From contig OY754974.1 of assembly GCA_963576475.1 (NCBI GenBank), forward strand, positions 5,038,274-5,102,273: DNA of 64,000 nucleotides, given 5' to 3'. Below the pieces are notes generated by a model, which was not told the origin of the DNA, did no database searches, and saw nothing but the letters and a program-made list of their open reading frames with translations. Of the stretch, positions 54,421 through 64,000 are shown in pieces; positions within the stretch are counted from its first letter, which is position 1; every line of letters begins with the position of its first letter. The stretch comes from Molanna angustata. Its lineage: Eukaryota; Arthropoda; Insecta; Trichoptera; Molannidae. The translations under genes were made by a program, and so were the position numbers.

Positions 54421-55018
54421 AGTCAGTGGGCAAAGCCACGCACGAAATCTAATACCGTCATAAAATTGTCGTTATTTTTTTGTTGGTGACAAACAACATT
54501 TTCATCACAAGTCTCAAGATATGGTCAGAGGGTCGTTTGAATATCGCGCCTGCTTCTATTTACGACCTCTCAACACGCAGAATGGCGATAAATCAACAGA
54601 AAAGCGATTAACTCCTCAGAAATACTCCAACAGAACCTGATGCTTTCTTCACCAGCCTAATTGTGCATGATCTATGTTCGCCGAAGGCCGTTTTCCTCAA
54701 ATTGTTGGAAGCGAACGTGTCCCTCTCTCTCTCTCTCTCTCTCGACCACAGTTCGCTCGATCTGCCGATGGTAAACTCTCGTTAATGAAATAATAAACAC
54801 CAATTAAAATTGTGTAGACCCGATGGACATGTCTGTAATAAATATCATTAACAAAAAATAATAGTAACCATAAATAAAGGAATATTACATAAATTAAACA
54901 AATATCGGGTCATTATTTTATACCACGTTTGTTTATGGTATTACTTTTCTTTTTTATTGTTGTATATATTTTTATTTATTTATTCACTTACATAATTTAC
55001 ATACTTTACAGGTACATG
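54421..55018. other. Mixed spacer with a (CT)n run
   Basis: A less AT-rich stretch at 54530-54780 ends near a 23-base CT repeat (54722-54744). I recognise no domain in any frame. It could be unique host sequence. Confidence 0.35.
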
Positions 55019-55215
55019 CACTGAAATTGTTTTTGTTAATATTAACAAATTTCCATGTTAAAATTAACCGAACTATAGTGAATAGAAAACATTTGGTTTT
55101 GTGAACATAGCCAAACAGTACAGTTATACATAATTAGATAAATTTTATAACTAATAACTAAGGTTTGACTAAAACGCAGGTTGCCAGTTCGATTGTCATA
55201 ATATTTTTTTCAGTG
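55019..55215 (-). mobile_element. Short MITE with CACTG ends, copy 2
   Basis: The reverse complement of this 197-bp segment aligns with 1122-1315 (CACTGAAAAAAAT, CGAACTGGCAACCTG, CACTATAGTTCGGTTAATTT). Ends are CACTGAAAT and TTTTTTTCAGTG. Confidence 0.7.
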
Positions 55216-55570
55216 AAGACTCAATAATATATTCAGTAAAGCATAATATATAATTGTTATATTTAATTCAAATAAAATTAAGACAATAATATGGATACTT
55301 CCTCAATCACAAGGCTATGCTACAACTCAATATTAAATGTATGACATCTGAATTGTATACATTTATTTATTTATAACTAGCTTCTATTCCCCGCCGTTGG
55401 CCAATAAAGTAGACAAATATTCTGTGAAAAAATAAGCAATCGTTTTTATAATACTGTCACAAAAAAATTAGTAAGTGGTATAAAATCATTGTAAATAATT
55501 TTAATTTGGCAAAATACGACTATGGTAAGTGGTTTTAAATTGACTTGAATTCAAGTGATGTAAAGAGTTA
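55216..55570. other. AT-rich spacer
   Basis: No supported feature. Confidence 0.4.
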
Positions 55571-55592
55571 AGAGTTGGCCACAACCTTTTCG
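55571..55592 (-). mobile_element. HLE 5'-end scar
   Basis: AGAGTTGGCCACAACCTTTT followed by CG is the inverted constant 5' end of the HLE family. I could not trace the rest of a copy to the left. Confidence 0.5.
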
Positions 55593-56237
55593 TTTTTATA
55601 TTATATTGTCATCAAGTATGCATAAAGCAACTATAATTTAAAATTTCTGCACGATATGACTATAGGAAATTAAAAAAATAACGGTTTATAATAAAAGAAA
55701 TTAATCAAATAAAAAAAATAATTCTTGAGATGGCAAAATTTTCTAAAGTTACATTTAGTTGGATTTATTTCATAAAAAAACATATTAATTTTTTCCCTGA
55801 AGTACCAATTTTTGATTGTTTCCGAATATCGTCATTTATTTACAATATGTATTTGAAAACGGGGTACGAAAAAATATTGTAAAAATGGATATACAATCCC
55901 ATTGACACGTACCTATTTAATAATGTCACCTACGTATTTCTCAGATAATACTTATTATTTTGAGCGTAAATTGATATTCGATACGTATTTGACACTTTTC
56001 CTTTAAATGTTGAAGGTCGTTTATAGATTATATATAATCCTTTGATACTCATTCATCTTTTCTATGAAAATGCTCGAGTTTTTCTAATAAAATACTCGAG
56101 TTTATCTAAGAAAATACTCGAGTAAGCAAAAAGACAAGAATACATTTATTGCGAAATCCACGAATCACTAATACTGATTTTATTTGATCGGCATTTAATG
56201 CACTTGAAATCTTAAATATGAAATATAGTTGGTTTTT
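55593..56237. other. AT-rich spacer
   Basis: Three ATACTCGAGTTT/ATACTCGAGT repeats occur at 56065-56122. Nothing else supported. Confidence 0.4.
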
Positions 56238-57472
56238 TTACTCCTCAATACCCCAAGGGGATATAATAATAATAATAATATTTCAGTCTGTGGGCAGGAG
56301 GGTGTAATGCTACACGATCCATATCTTTTACATAGAAAATTTACATTTAACTTTATAAAGAAGAAAAATCCTTTGCACAATATATTATGTAGATTATATT
56401 ATCAGTTGTCGGCGAATTTGAAGTTTTCCGGCTAATATTTATGTAAATAATTTTCCTGCATCTTATTTTTGCTTGTGTGATATCTGGTAGTTTTAGTACA
56501 CAGATATATTAAATTAACACGGGTTTAACTTAAACACACTTTATTATAAATTACAGTAATTTGATTTATACAAGAGTGAAGTACAATAATTAGTTTATAA
56601 ATTGAACCACAACGTGAGAGCACTAATATCGTAGATAAAAAGCCACGAACAAACCACAGACATTCCTTTATATTCCAACCCGAAGATTGCCGAATACCCT
56701 ATTCATACAATCTCGTAAACCCGCTATACATATTGCCTGATACAAGGCGCAACATAAATATATCAAAACGCGTTTATGTTGATATAGATTATATACTAAA
56801 AAAGAGATTTTCTTACATTATAGACAAAATAGTATTATATATACACACAAATACATACACAAACGTCCACACATATATACAAGAAATATCAACAAATACA
56901 TATCTTCTTCTTCTTCTATATATGAGAAATAAAAATTAAAAACACACCAACACTTTATCCCATCTTTGTGACAGTTTCGGACATTAGTGGGGAGTTATGA
57001 ATTCGCAATTTTGAAGGCTATTTTTTATTGCAGATTACCAACTAGTATCATGCTGAGATTGTGTTCTGAAAGTTTCAGCAGTGTGTGTGTGCTGTGTGCT
57101 ATGTACGGCGTGTTTATTCTACCTTATGGATTATAGACTAAAGTACTGATTCGATTCTTTTCAAATTTTGTGTATATCTAATACTCGCCTAGACCCCATT
57201 AAATTTTGAAGGATATCTGAATAGTGCTTCTCAATTTTTTTAATTCTCTAATATTTCAATATGACCCCAATCCTGTAAAATTTAAATATGATATTTTTAT
57301 TTTTTCATAAAAGGGCATTGAAAAATTATGAAGTTTTCATAATAAAATATTTAAATAAAAAATAATTTTATAAAATCATTACTTGAAAATGCTGTAAATT
57401 TTCCATAAAAAAATTAATACTTGGTGGAATGCCTTGGTAGTGAGGTGTTAAGCGTTGGCCACAACCCACACG
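56238..57472 (-). mobile_element. HLE copy with an insertion in its 3' hairpin loop
   Basis: Minus strand: starts at 57472 with CGTGTGGGTTGTGGCCAACG, followed by CTTAACACCTCACTACCAAG, and continues to CATAACTCCCCACTAATG (56982). The family 3' terminus CCCCTTGGGGTATTGAGGAG appears only at 56238-56262. By comparison with 62628-62993 these two parts were adjacent, so 56263-56982 is an insertion between the two arms of the terminal hairpin. Confidence 0.72.
56263..56982. other. Unidentified insertion of about 720 bp within the HLE
   Basis: Begins with an ATA repeat and ends near CAGTTTCGGACATTAG. It contains ATCTTCTTCTTCTTCTATAT and CCGAATACCCTATTCATAC. No terminal repeats, target duplication or long frame was found. 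I cannot name it. Confidence 0.45.
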
Positions 57473-57623
57473 TTTGTATTTGTCATGCGATTTGTAAAAT
57501 GAAGGATGATTTTTATATTTATGAGAACGCAGAAAACTCAATAAAGAATTGTGTCATTGTAATCGTTGAAAAAAATCGCTTAATTTCAACAACAAATTAT
57601 CACATTTTATATTTTCTATAATA

Positions 57624-57655
57624 ATAGACACTTCCTAGCACCTTGCGCATCAAAA
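57624..57655 (-). mobile_element. SINE-2 end fragment
   Basis: ACACTTCCTAGCACCTTGCG is the terminal 20 bases of SINE-2. It abuts TE-D. Confidence 0.45.
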
Positions 57656-58345
57656 CTCAAATTTAATTTTTCAAAAAAATTTCAATGTTTCTCAAACATT
57701 TTTTATTAAGAAAAACATTTTTTTTATGATAAATTTATGTGTTTTTAACTGCCTATATTTCCAAAGTTTTTAAAAATATCGAAAGAAGCCGAAACACCCC
57801 AACTAGGTTATTTATTTTTTTATATAAAATATCAGTATTGTAGCAGTACATCTTAAGTTATATCTCTAATTAAAAGTAAAGACTTTTTGATTCTACGTTA
57901 ATTAATGTAGAATCAAAAAGTCTTTACTTTTAATTATAGATATAACTTATAATGGAATTCTACCAAATAAAAACCTCGTCGATAATTAAGTACATCTTAA
58001 ATTTTTTTTAACGTTTTTAAAAAAAAATGAATTTAGTGACTACATCGCTTCATACAATTTGTATGGCAGTCGCCTATACACAATATCTAATAAGACTTAA
58101 TAGTTTGATACTTCATCTCCATACATACATACATACATATCATGCTGTTTTCATATTCTGGGTAGGAAAAAGGACTGACCTCCATACTATCTTATCTCGA
58201 CATACATGTGTTGTACAGAAAACAAAATATCTTAAAATATTCAATAATTTGGATTTATGGGTTTATAGTTTGGTACTTATTCTTCAACTATACATTATAC
58301 ATGCTATCGCTATCGACAGTTGGATCTCATGTGTTACACGCAACT
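57656..58345 (-). mobile_element. TE-D, inverted copy carrying the short hairpin element
   Basis: Reverse complement of 58811-59330: AAACATTTTTTATTAAGAAA, CCGAAACACCCCAACTAGGT, CATACAATTTGTATGGCAGT, GACAGTTGGATCTCATGTG. The hairpin element (57857-57988) interrupts it. No protein is encoded; the 106-codon frame at 58027-58347 has no recognisable domain. Confidence 0.78.
57857..57988 (+). mobile_element. Hairpin element, short copy (40-bp arms) with 12-bp target duplication
   Basis: Arms 57857-57896 and 57907-57946 pair at 39 of 40 positions around GTTAATTAAT. The tail TTATAATGGAATTCTACCAA continues to GTCGATAATTA. AGTACATCTTAA flanks it exactly at 57845-57856 and 57989-58000. TE-D at 58811 supplies an approximate uninterrupted site. 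Both ends coincide with those of the long copy at 50031-50281. Confidence 0.88.
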
Positions 58346-58810
58346 AGTTTAATTAAGAAAATTCCAAAGAAACACCGACTTTTTGTCTTTTGCTTGATTA
58401 TTCTAATGTCGTATTATGAGAAGACAACTCAATTGTCTCATGTGACATTCAACTGACACGACCATACCTTATTATGTAAATTAACCGGAGAATACTCTTA
58501 ATGAAAACCAGTTCAGTTGTTCAGCTGAAGATCGTATCGTCGTGGAAGCCGTCCTCTGCTGCTCACCGTTCAATGTTCGCCCCGAAGCTTCCGACGATGA
58601 CTCTTCTCAATAATCGTTCATCCGAAATGGTCCAACTAACCGGTAGGTACAGTTTTTTTTAGTTCAAATTCAATTTAGATTGGAATAAATTTGTCAAACA
58701 AATCATTTTACAACCGGCGATAAATTGTTTTTGACATTGTATATTAAAATGTGTTTTTTGTTTTCGTTTTCATATGTGTACCTACTTCAAATATAGGCAC
58801 ATCGTATATG
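58346..58810. other. GC-richer unique segment between inverted TE-D copies
   Basis: About 460 bp bracketed by CAACTAGTTT (58341) and AACTAGTTGC (58811), the facing ends of two TE-D copies. It holds the open frame at 58501 and a TCAGTT initiator-like string at 58513. It could be host DNA trapped between two insertions, or the interior of a larger element. Confidence 0.45.
58501..58662 (+). CDS. Possible small gene or first exon (53 codons)
   Basis: ATG at 58501 opens MKTSSVVQLKIVSSWKPSSA, then AHRSMFAPKLPTMTLLNNRS and SEMVQLTG, to a stop at 58660-58662. A donor-like CCG|GTAGGT lies at 58639-58647, so residues up to LTG could be an exon. Composition is clearly less AT-rich than the neighbours. 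TCAGTT at 58513-58518 resembles an arthropod initiator, but it lies within the frame, so the two readings exclude each other. No homologue is recognised. Confidence 0.22.
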   Translation: MKTSSVVQLKIVSSWKPSSAAHRSMFAPKLPTMTLLNNRSSEMVQLTGRYSFF

Positions 58811-59445
58811 AACTAGTTGCATGTAACACATGAGATCCAACTGTCGATAGCGATAGTATGTATAGTTGAAGAATATGTACCAAACTATAAACCCATAGAT
58901 ACAAATTATTGAATATTTTCAGATATTTTGTTTTCTATACAACATGTGTAGGTATGTATGTCAAGATAGGATAGTATGGAGGAAGATCCTTTTTCCTACC
59001 CAGAATATGCAAATAGCATGATGGTATGTATATGTATGTTTGGAGATGAAGTATCAAACTATTAAGTCTTCTTACATATTGTGTACAGGCGACTGCCATA
59101 CAAAATGTATGAAGCGATGTCGTCACTAAATTCAATTTTTAAAAAAATTGTTAAAAAAAAATTGAGATCTTCTACTACAATGTTAATATTTTTTATAGAA
59201 AATTAAATTATCTAGTTGGGGTGTTTCGGCTTTTTTCGATAATTGTAAAAGTTTTGGAAATATAGGCAGTTAAACTCATAAATTTATCATAAAAAAAATA
59301 TTTTTCTTAATAAAAAATGTTTGAGAAACCCTGGAATTTTTTTGAAAAAACTAATTTGAGATTTTGTATTTGTCTATGTTTGTACCAATTTTCAGCGTTC
59401 TACCGTTTATGGTTTCTGAGATATATGGAAAAATAAAATAAAAAT
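58811..59445 (+). mobile_element. TE-D copy
   Basis: TTGCATGTAACACATGAGAT, TCCAACTGTCGATAGCGATA, then a diverged LINE-A end (CCTACCCAGAATATGCAAAT, CATGATGGTATG), CATACAAAATGTATGAAGCG and TTTCTGAGATATATGGAAAA. It lacks the LINE-A insertion found in the copy at 21340, giving a near-empty site. No coding capacity. Confidence 0.78.
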
Positions 59446-59577
59446 TCAAAAGTTGATAACCCCTGACTGAAACAAAAATTCAAAATTCCGAGTATAAAAG
59501 TTTTGTAGGCCTGTAACTGTTTATATATTCTGAAATTTTAGGCTCTGTAAATTGAGCGGATCAAAAGTTATAAGGGG

Positions 59578-59664
59578 GGGACGGACACACAGACACACAC
59601 ACAGACACACAGACACACACACACACAGACACACACACAGACACACACACACACAGACACACGA
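59578..59664. repeat. (AC)n with AG interruptions
   Basis: ACACAC/CAGACACAC array of about 87 bp. Confidence 0.95.
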
Positions 59665-60198
59665 AATGTTCTACTCCGAATTCTGAGTAAATCCGTGTAT
59701 GGAACATATATGCTGCGAAGCCTCTAAGTTGGTGTTTTTTGACTTCAAAGTTGGAAAAGCCGTGAAAAAAGTAGACCTCTCCATACAATTCTCGCGTATT
59801 CTGGCTTGATACATTGTCGATATGTTAAGAGAACAAAGTTCTCCTGAACAAATCGACAGTTGGATTATAAGTATGTAGGTATATGAATTAATTGTTTTAT
59901 TATATTTTTTTTATTTCAAGTGCATAAACCTCTCACATTGTTCACGACAAAAAAAAATTGTTTACACTTGGTTCAATACTAACAATATAAATTTCAATAC
60001 CCATTATTGGCTTGAGCTATGAAAACTACATGTAGTGAAAATACCTTCGTATAATATTTCCTTTAAAAAATACTGAAACTGATTTATGAATTTAATACAA
60101 ATGCGACTAGTATAATACGACTAGTTTGGAATTGTATTTTTCTAGCGGATACAAATGACTTAATAATGACATTTTTATTTATTTTTAGATTTTCTTTT
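59665..60198. other. AT-rich spacer
   Basis: No supported feature. Confidence 0.4.
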
Positions 60199-61289
<1,091 letters not shown>

Positions 61290-62095
61290 GTGGAGGAAGG
61301 GAAAACAGGGAGGATCATAGTATTGTTGTATATCTGTTGTCTCCCATTCTCGCCACGTGGTCCCGCCAGAATCGTCTTCGGCTCCTGCACCATCTGACAA
61401 TATCCCTAACGTCACAGATCTGTCTTATATCGGTGTTCCACATCCGATCCAAAAGGGTGAAACCCGCGATGGAGCGTAGGGTTCTCACCTTTGTCGTCCG
61501 GAGCAGGCTCTTTGTTCTAACAGTGTCTGCTCTGGCCTCAATCGCATAAGTCATGATGGGTCGCACACATGTTTTATAAATTGTCTGAAGCATAGACACT
61601 TATAAATGTATATTCGTTTTATCAAATTTAAGTGACACCTCAATTAATCGATCACTTATATAATTTGGGTCTTCAATATGTTGGTCATTTTTTTCATCCA
61701 GGAGTAGGCCGACTCAAGAATGGGCTCTGGAGTGCTTATCTTTTCCACTGTATAAAAGAATAAAATTTTCCACCTTGGTAGTTCCTTTGCCTTTCTTTTT
61801 AGTTTCAGATATAGCACATATGTCCACCTTGTGGTTATTCATCTCCAATATAATTTCCTGATCCCGTTATTTCCAGGATGTGGCATTCCAGCATGCTATT
61901 CTAGTAGTTGTTCGCTTTTTGAATCGTTTTAACCTTGTCCTTGTTTTGGTCATATTTGGGGTCTGTTTTGGTTCCGAGGCTTCTTTTCCTGTGCTGTGAG
62001 CTTTGAGTCTTTTTTATACTAGGCAGGTAGCTGGCCTTACCTAGAAACCCTCCTCCTTTCTCACCCGGGCTTGGGACCTGTCATGGCGGAGCTGG
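61290..62095 (-). pseudogene. RTE-like LINE deletion derivative: EN N-terminus joined to RT C-terminus
   Basis: Minus strand: from ATG at 61953, MTKTRTRLKRFKKRTTTRIA, then CWNATSWK, a TAA, EMNNHKVDICAISETKKKGK, VENFILLYSGKDKHSRAHS and VGLLLDEKND. IACWN.(R/T)S and ISETK are the N-terminal endonuclease (APE-type) of RTE-like elements. Near 61605 the sequence jumps to the RT tail: LQTIYKTCVRPIMTYAIEAR, TTKVRTLRSIAGFTLLDRMW and RSRRRFWRDHVARMGDNR. The rest of EN and all of the RT core are missing. Two in-frame stops lie in the EN part. Upstream 61954-62095 is probably 5' UTR. Confidence 0.85.
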
Positions 62096-62451
62096 AAACA
62101 CAGTTTTTAATTATTGTATTAAGTCCGAATAGGTATGTGAAACGATCAACATAATATATACGACTCAAAAATGTGACAACTTGTTATTGGGTGCGTGTTG
62201 AATTGATATTTGACATAGTACCTACGTGTTAGTTGTAAGGTTGCTACTATTATTTATAATATTACTACGTAATATCGTACTGCGCTCGTTATTAGAAGAG
62301 CTCAACAAGTAAGAGAATGCTGGTAACAGTCTTATATAATATACTATCAAATTAATGGTCGCAAATAAAAAACGGAATATGCTACACAACGTCGAACGTT
62401 AACACATTAAATTTATTTATTGTTTTGTACATAGTATAAAAAAATATAATG
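62096..62451. other. AT-rich spacer
   Basis: No supported feature. Confidence 0.4.
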
Positions 62452-62512
62452 CACACTGGGGTGATTTATTGCCATTAGGCAATTTCTTCCAACCAACCAG
62501 ATTACACAGTAA
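62452..62512 (-). mobile_element. SINE-2 fragment
   Basis: CACACTGGGGTGATTTATTG, then CCATTAGGCAATTTCTTCCA and ACCAACCAG match the tail half of SINE-2. Confidence 0.55.
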
Positions 62513-62627
62513 TACAATATTCTTTGATAAACAAAAGAATTATAATAAAAAAAGAAAGAAAGAAAGAAAAGATAGGTACCTACATAACACTAAGCTAAAT
62601 AATAAAAAAAAACAAATCATAGTAAAA

Positions 62628-62993
62628 CGAGTGAGTTGTGGCCACCTCTAAACTCCTCAATAACAAATCACTCTACAAAGTATTCAAATTTTGTATGGAA
62701 AATATTCTGTGCCATTTTATGAAAGTGGCGTGTTTTTTAACCAATTTGAAAAATTCAAATTACAAATTTCAAGTTTGCTGTTGTCACTTTGAAATATTTA
62801 ACATATTGAAAAATTGAGAAGCATTATTCAGATATCCTTTATCCAGCACACACAGATATATTGTGATGAAAATTTCAGAATTCAATCTCAGCATGATACT
62901 AGTTGATAATCTGCAATAAAGAAAATAGCCTTAAAAATTGCGAAATCATAACTCCCCACTATACATATATATCCCCTTGGGTTAATGAGGAGT
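62628..62993 (+). mobile_element. HLE copy, compact (366 bp)
   Basis: Starts CGAGTGAGTTGTGGCCACCT and ends CCCCTTGGGTTAATGAGGAG then T. The 5' block ACTCCTCAATAAC is complementary to terminal GTTAATGAGGAGT with one mismatch. The terminal block also pairs with AACTCC in the 3' hairpin. AGTAAAA precedes the element at 62621-62627 and the string recurs at 62991-62997, overlapping the last bases of the element. Confidence 0.78.
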
Positions 62994-63661
62994 AAAAAGG
63001 ATTGGGAAAGGACATGGAGAGGAAATCGGGATCAGGTGTTTAGGGATAAATATTCCTTCTTTAGTTATTTATTGTAAATACAAAGTGGGTTAGATGACGC
63101 AATATCTACAATAAGGCTATTCCATAGTCTTGCTGATTATACCTCGAACGAAGATTTCAGAAATTCTGTGCTATAGATAAAAGTAACGTATATATTGTTG
63201 TACGTTCAGCAGTTTATTAGTTTATTCAAATCATTATAGGTTTATTCCTGTAGAAAAACAGATTTATAAAGATATGACGTCATCCACGTTTTCTTATTTG
63301 GCGAGCTCTACTTAACCTTCTAAGTTGGGAATAATAACAACTGATCATATAAAATGATATTTCGCGTCGTATTCTGAATTAGTATTCACAAATTGTCCAT
63401 TTCTTTCTTCAAGAAGTCGAGACCGTCATCATTTCTTGGAATTATTATAAAGAGCGGAAATATAGGTATACATTTTAAAATATCATTTGTTTAGTTATCT
63501 ATATTTCTATCGTCTACTCGTATGTGTCTTTTGTATATCCGTCCAAAGGACGCTGAATTTTTTCTCATTTTTTTTTTGATGTGGCCAAACGGAGTAGCAC
63601 AATAAAATATTAAATCAGTGTCTTCAGGAACATCCTTTGGTATCAGTTGCCTTGTAACAAT
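62994..63661. other. Spacer with LINE 3' UTR-like block at 62998-63130
   Basis: Related to 52890-52960. A minus frame at 63491-63682 has no recognisable domain. Confidence 0.35.
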
Positions 63662-63919
63662 AAAATGGATAACCTTCTTCACCGATTTAAAATTGCCTCC
63701 TCTGCCTCATGTCACCCGGACCCAACTTCGTACTATATCCTGTGGGATTGTTGTCACCCAATGGTGTCCTCTTATAGATTGAAGCTCCTCGTTGCTGTCC
63801 GTGGGCCTCTTCAATGTCCCATTGGTCATGCGGATTTTGTGATCTCGAAGAACAATTTTAAAGCCTTCAAGAAGTCCTGTCATAGTTATGGTGCCTTACT
63901 ATCGGTTGATTCCTATTAA
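63662..63919 (+). pseudogene. R1-like LINE C-terminal fragment
   Basis: DNLLHRFKIASSASCHPDPT, then SYYILWDCCHPMVSSYRLKL, PIGHADFVISKNNFKAFKKS and a stop at 63917-63919. It aligns with the C-terminal 85 residues of the 26745-28637 protein. Four residues of the zinc knuckle (QFCQ) are deleted and the His is Tyr, so the knuckle is destroyed. The 3' UTR continues to the window edge. Confidence 0.88.
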
Positions 63920-64000
63920 GTTTATTTTTAAAGAGATCTTAGTCACACCTTTGATGTTTAACATTTGAAAAGATCTGAAATCGATTTCAGTCCACGAGTG

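Noticed and set aside
55571..55592. Full HLE copy extending left from 55592
   Set aside because: No shared interior or 3' end could be found to the left, so only the terminal scar is listed.

Overview
This window looks like an intergenic, transposon-saturated stretch of an arthropod nuclear genome, most probably an insect. The reasons are a strongly AT-rich base composition, frequent GTAGGTAC/ACCTACCT motifs, non-LTR retrotransposon (LINE) proteins of R1, jockey/CR1 and RTE-like type, tRNA-derived SINEs and many MITEs. I cannot fix the order from sequence alone; Lepidoptera and Hemiptera both fit. No prokaryotic operon, rRNA, functional tRNA or convincing complete host gene is visible. Family names used below (LINE-A/B/C, SINE-1/2, MITE-X, TE-D, HLE, hairpin element) are my own working labels.

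Layout. 1-12 kb: LINE 3' remnants in both orientations, a SINE next to a CACTG-ended MITE, a Harbinger-like MITE with TAA target duplication, a 111-bp higher-order minisatellite that stays open for 385 codons, and a LINE zinc-knuckle region split by a 53-bp-arm palindrome. 12-17 kb: members of a family with a constant 5' end (CGAGTGGGTTGTGGCCAAC), one carrying a 320-bp module in three tandem copies; an 8-bp microsatellite; a MITE with long inverted arms; a TIR element with eight copies of a TGTCCAGAGGAACA motif. 17-26 kb: a LINE frame broken by a 25-bp perfect inverted duplication, a LINE-A copy nested with an 11-bp target duplication in an older element, and several minisatellites. 26-28.8 kb: the best preserved coding feature, a 5'-truncated R1-like retrotransposon with a 630-codon open frame and intact RT motifs, inserted in an HLE copy with an exact 15-bp target duplication. 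29-47 kb: SINEs, jockey-like fragments, a second VNTR element, long TTTA/AAAT arrays and an inverted SINE pair. 47-64 kb: three more minisatellites, two copies of a hairpin element with 94-bp and 40-bp arms, inverted TE-D copies around a small GC-richer unique segment, an EN-RT deletion derivative, and another R1 3' fragment at the right edge.

How the parts relate. Nothing here works as a pathway. The window is a record of layered insertion: R1 in HLE, LINE-A in TE-D, hairpin element in TE-D, an unknown insert in an HLE terminal hairpin, and R1 in a 57-bp array. The two most unusual signals are (1) the hairpin element, whose two copies share both ends but have target duplications of different length, and (2) the HLE family, whose subterminal inverted repeats differ between copies but tend to stay complementary within a copy. 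Two short possible exons (23083-23142 and 58501-58662) are the only hints of host coding sequence and are weak.
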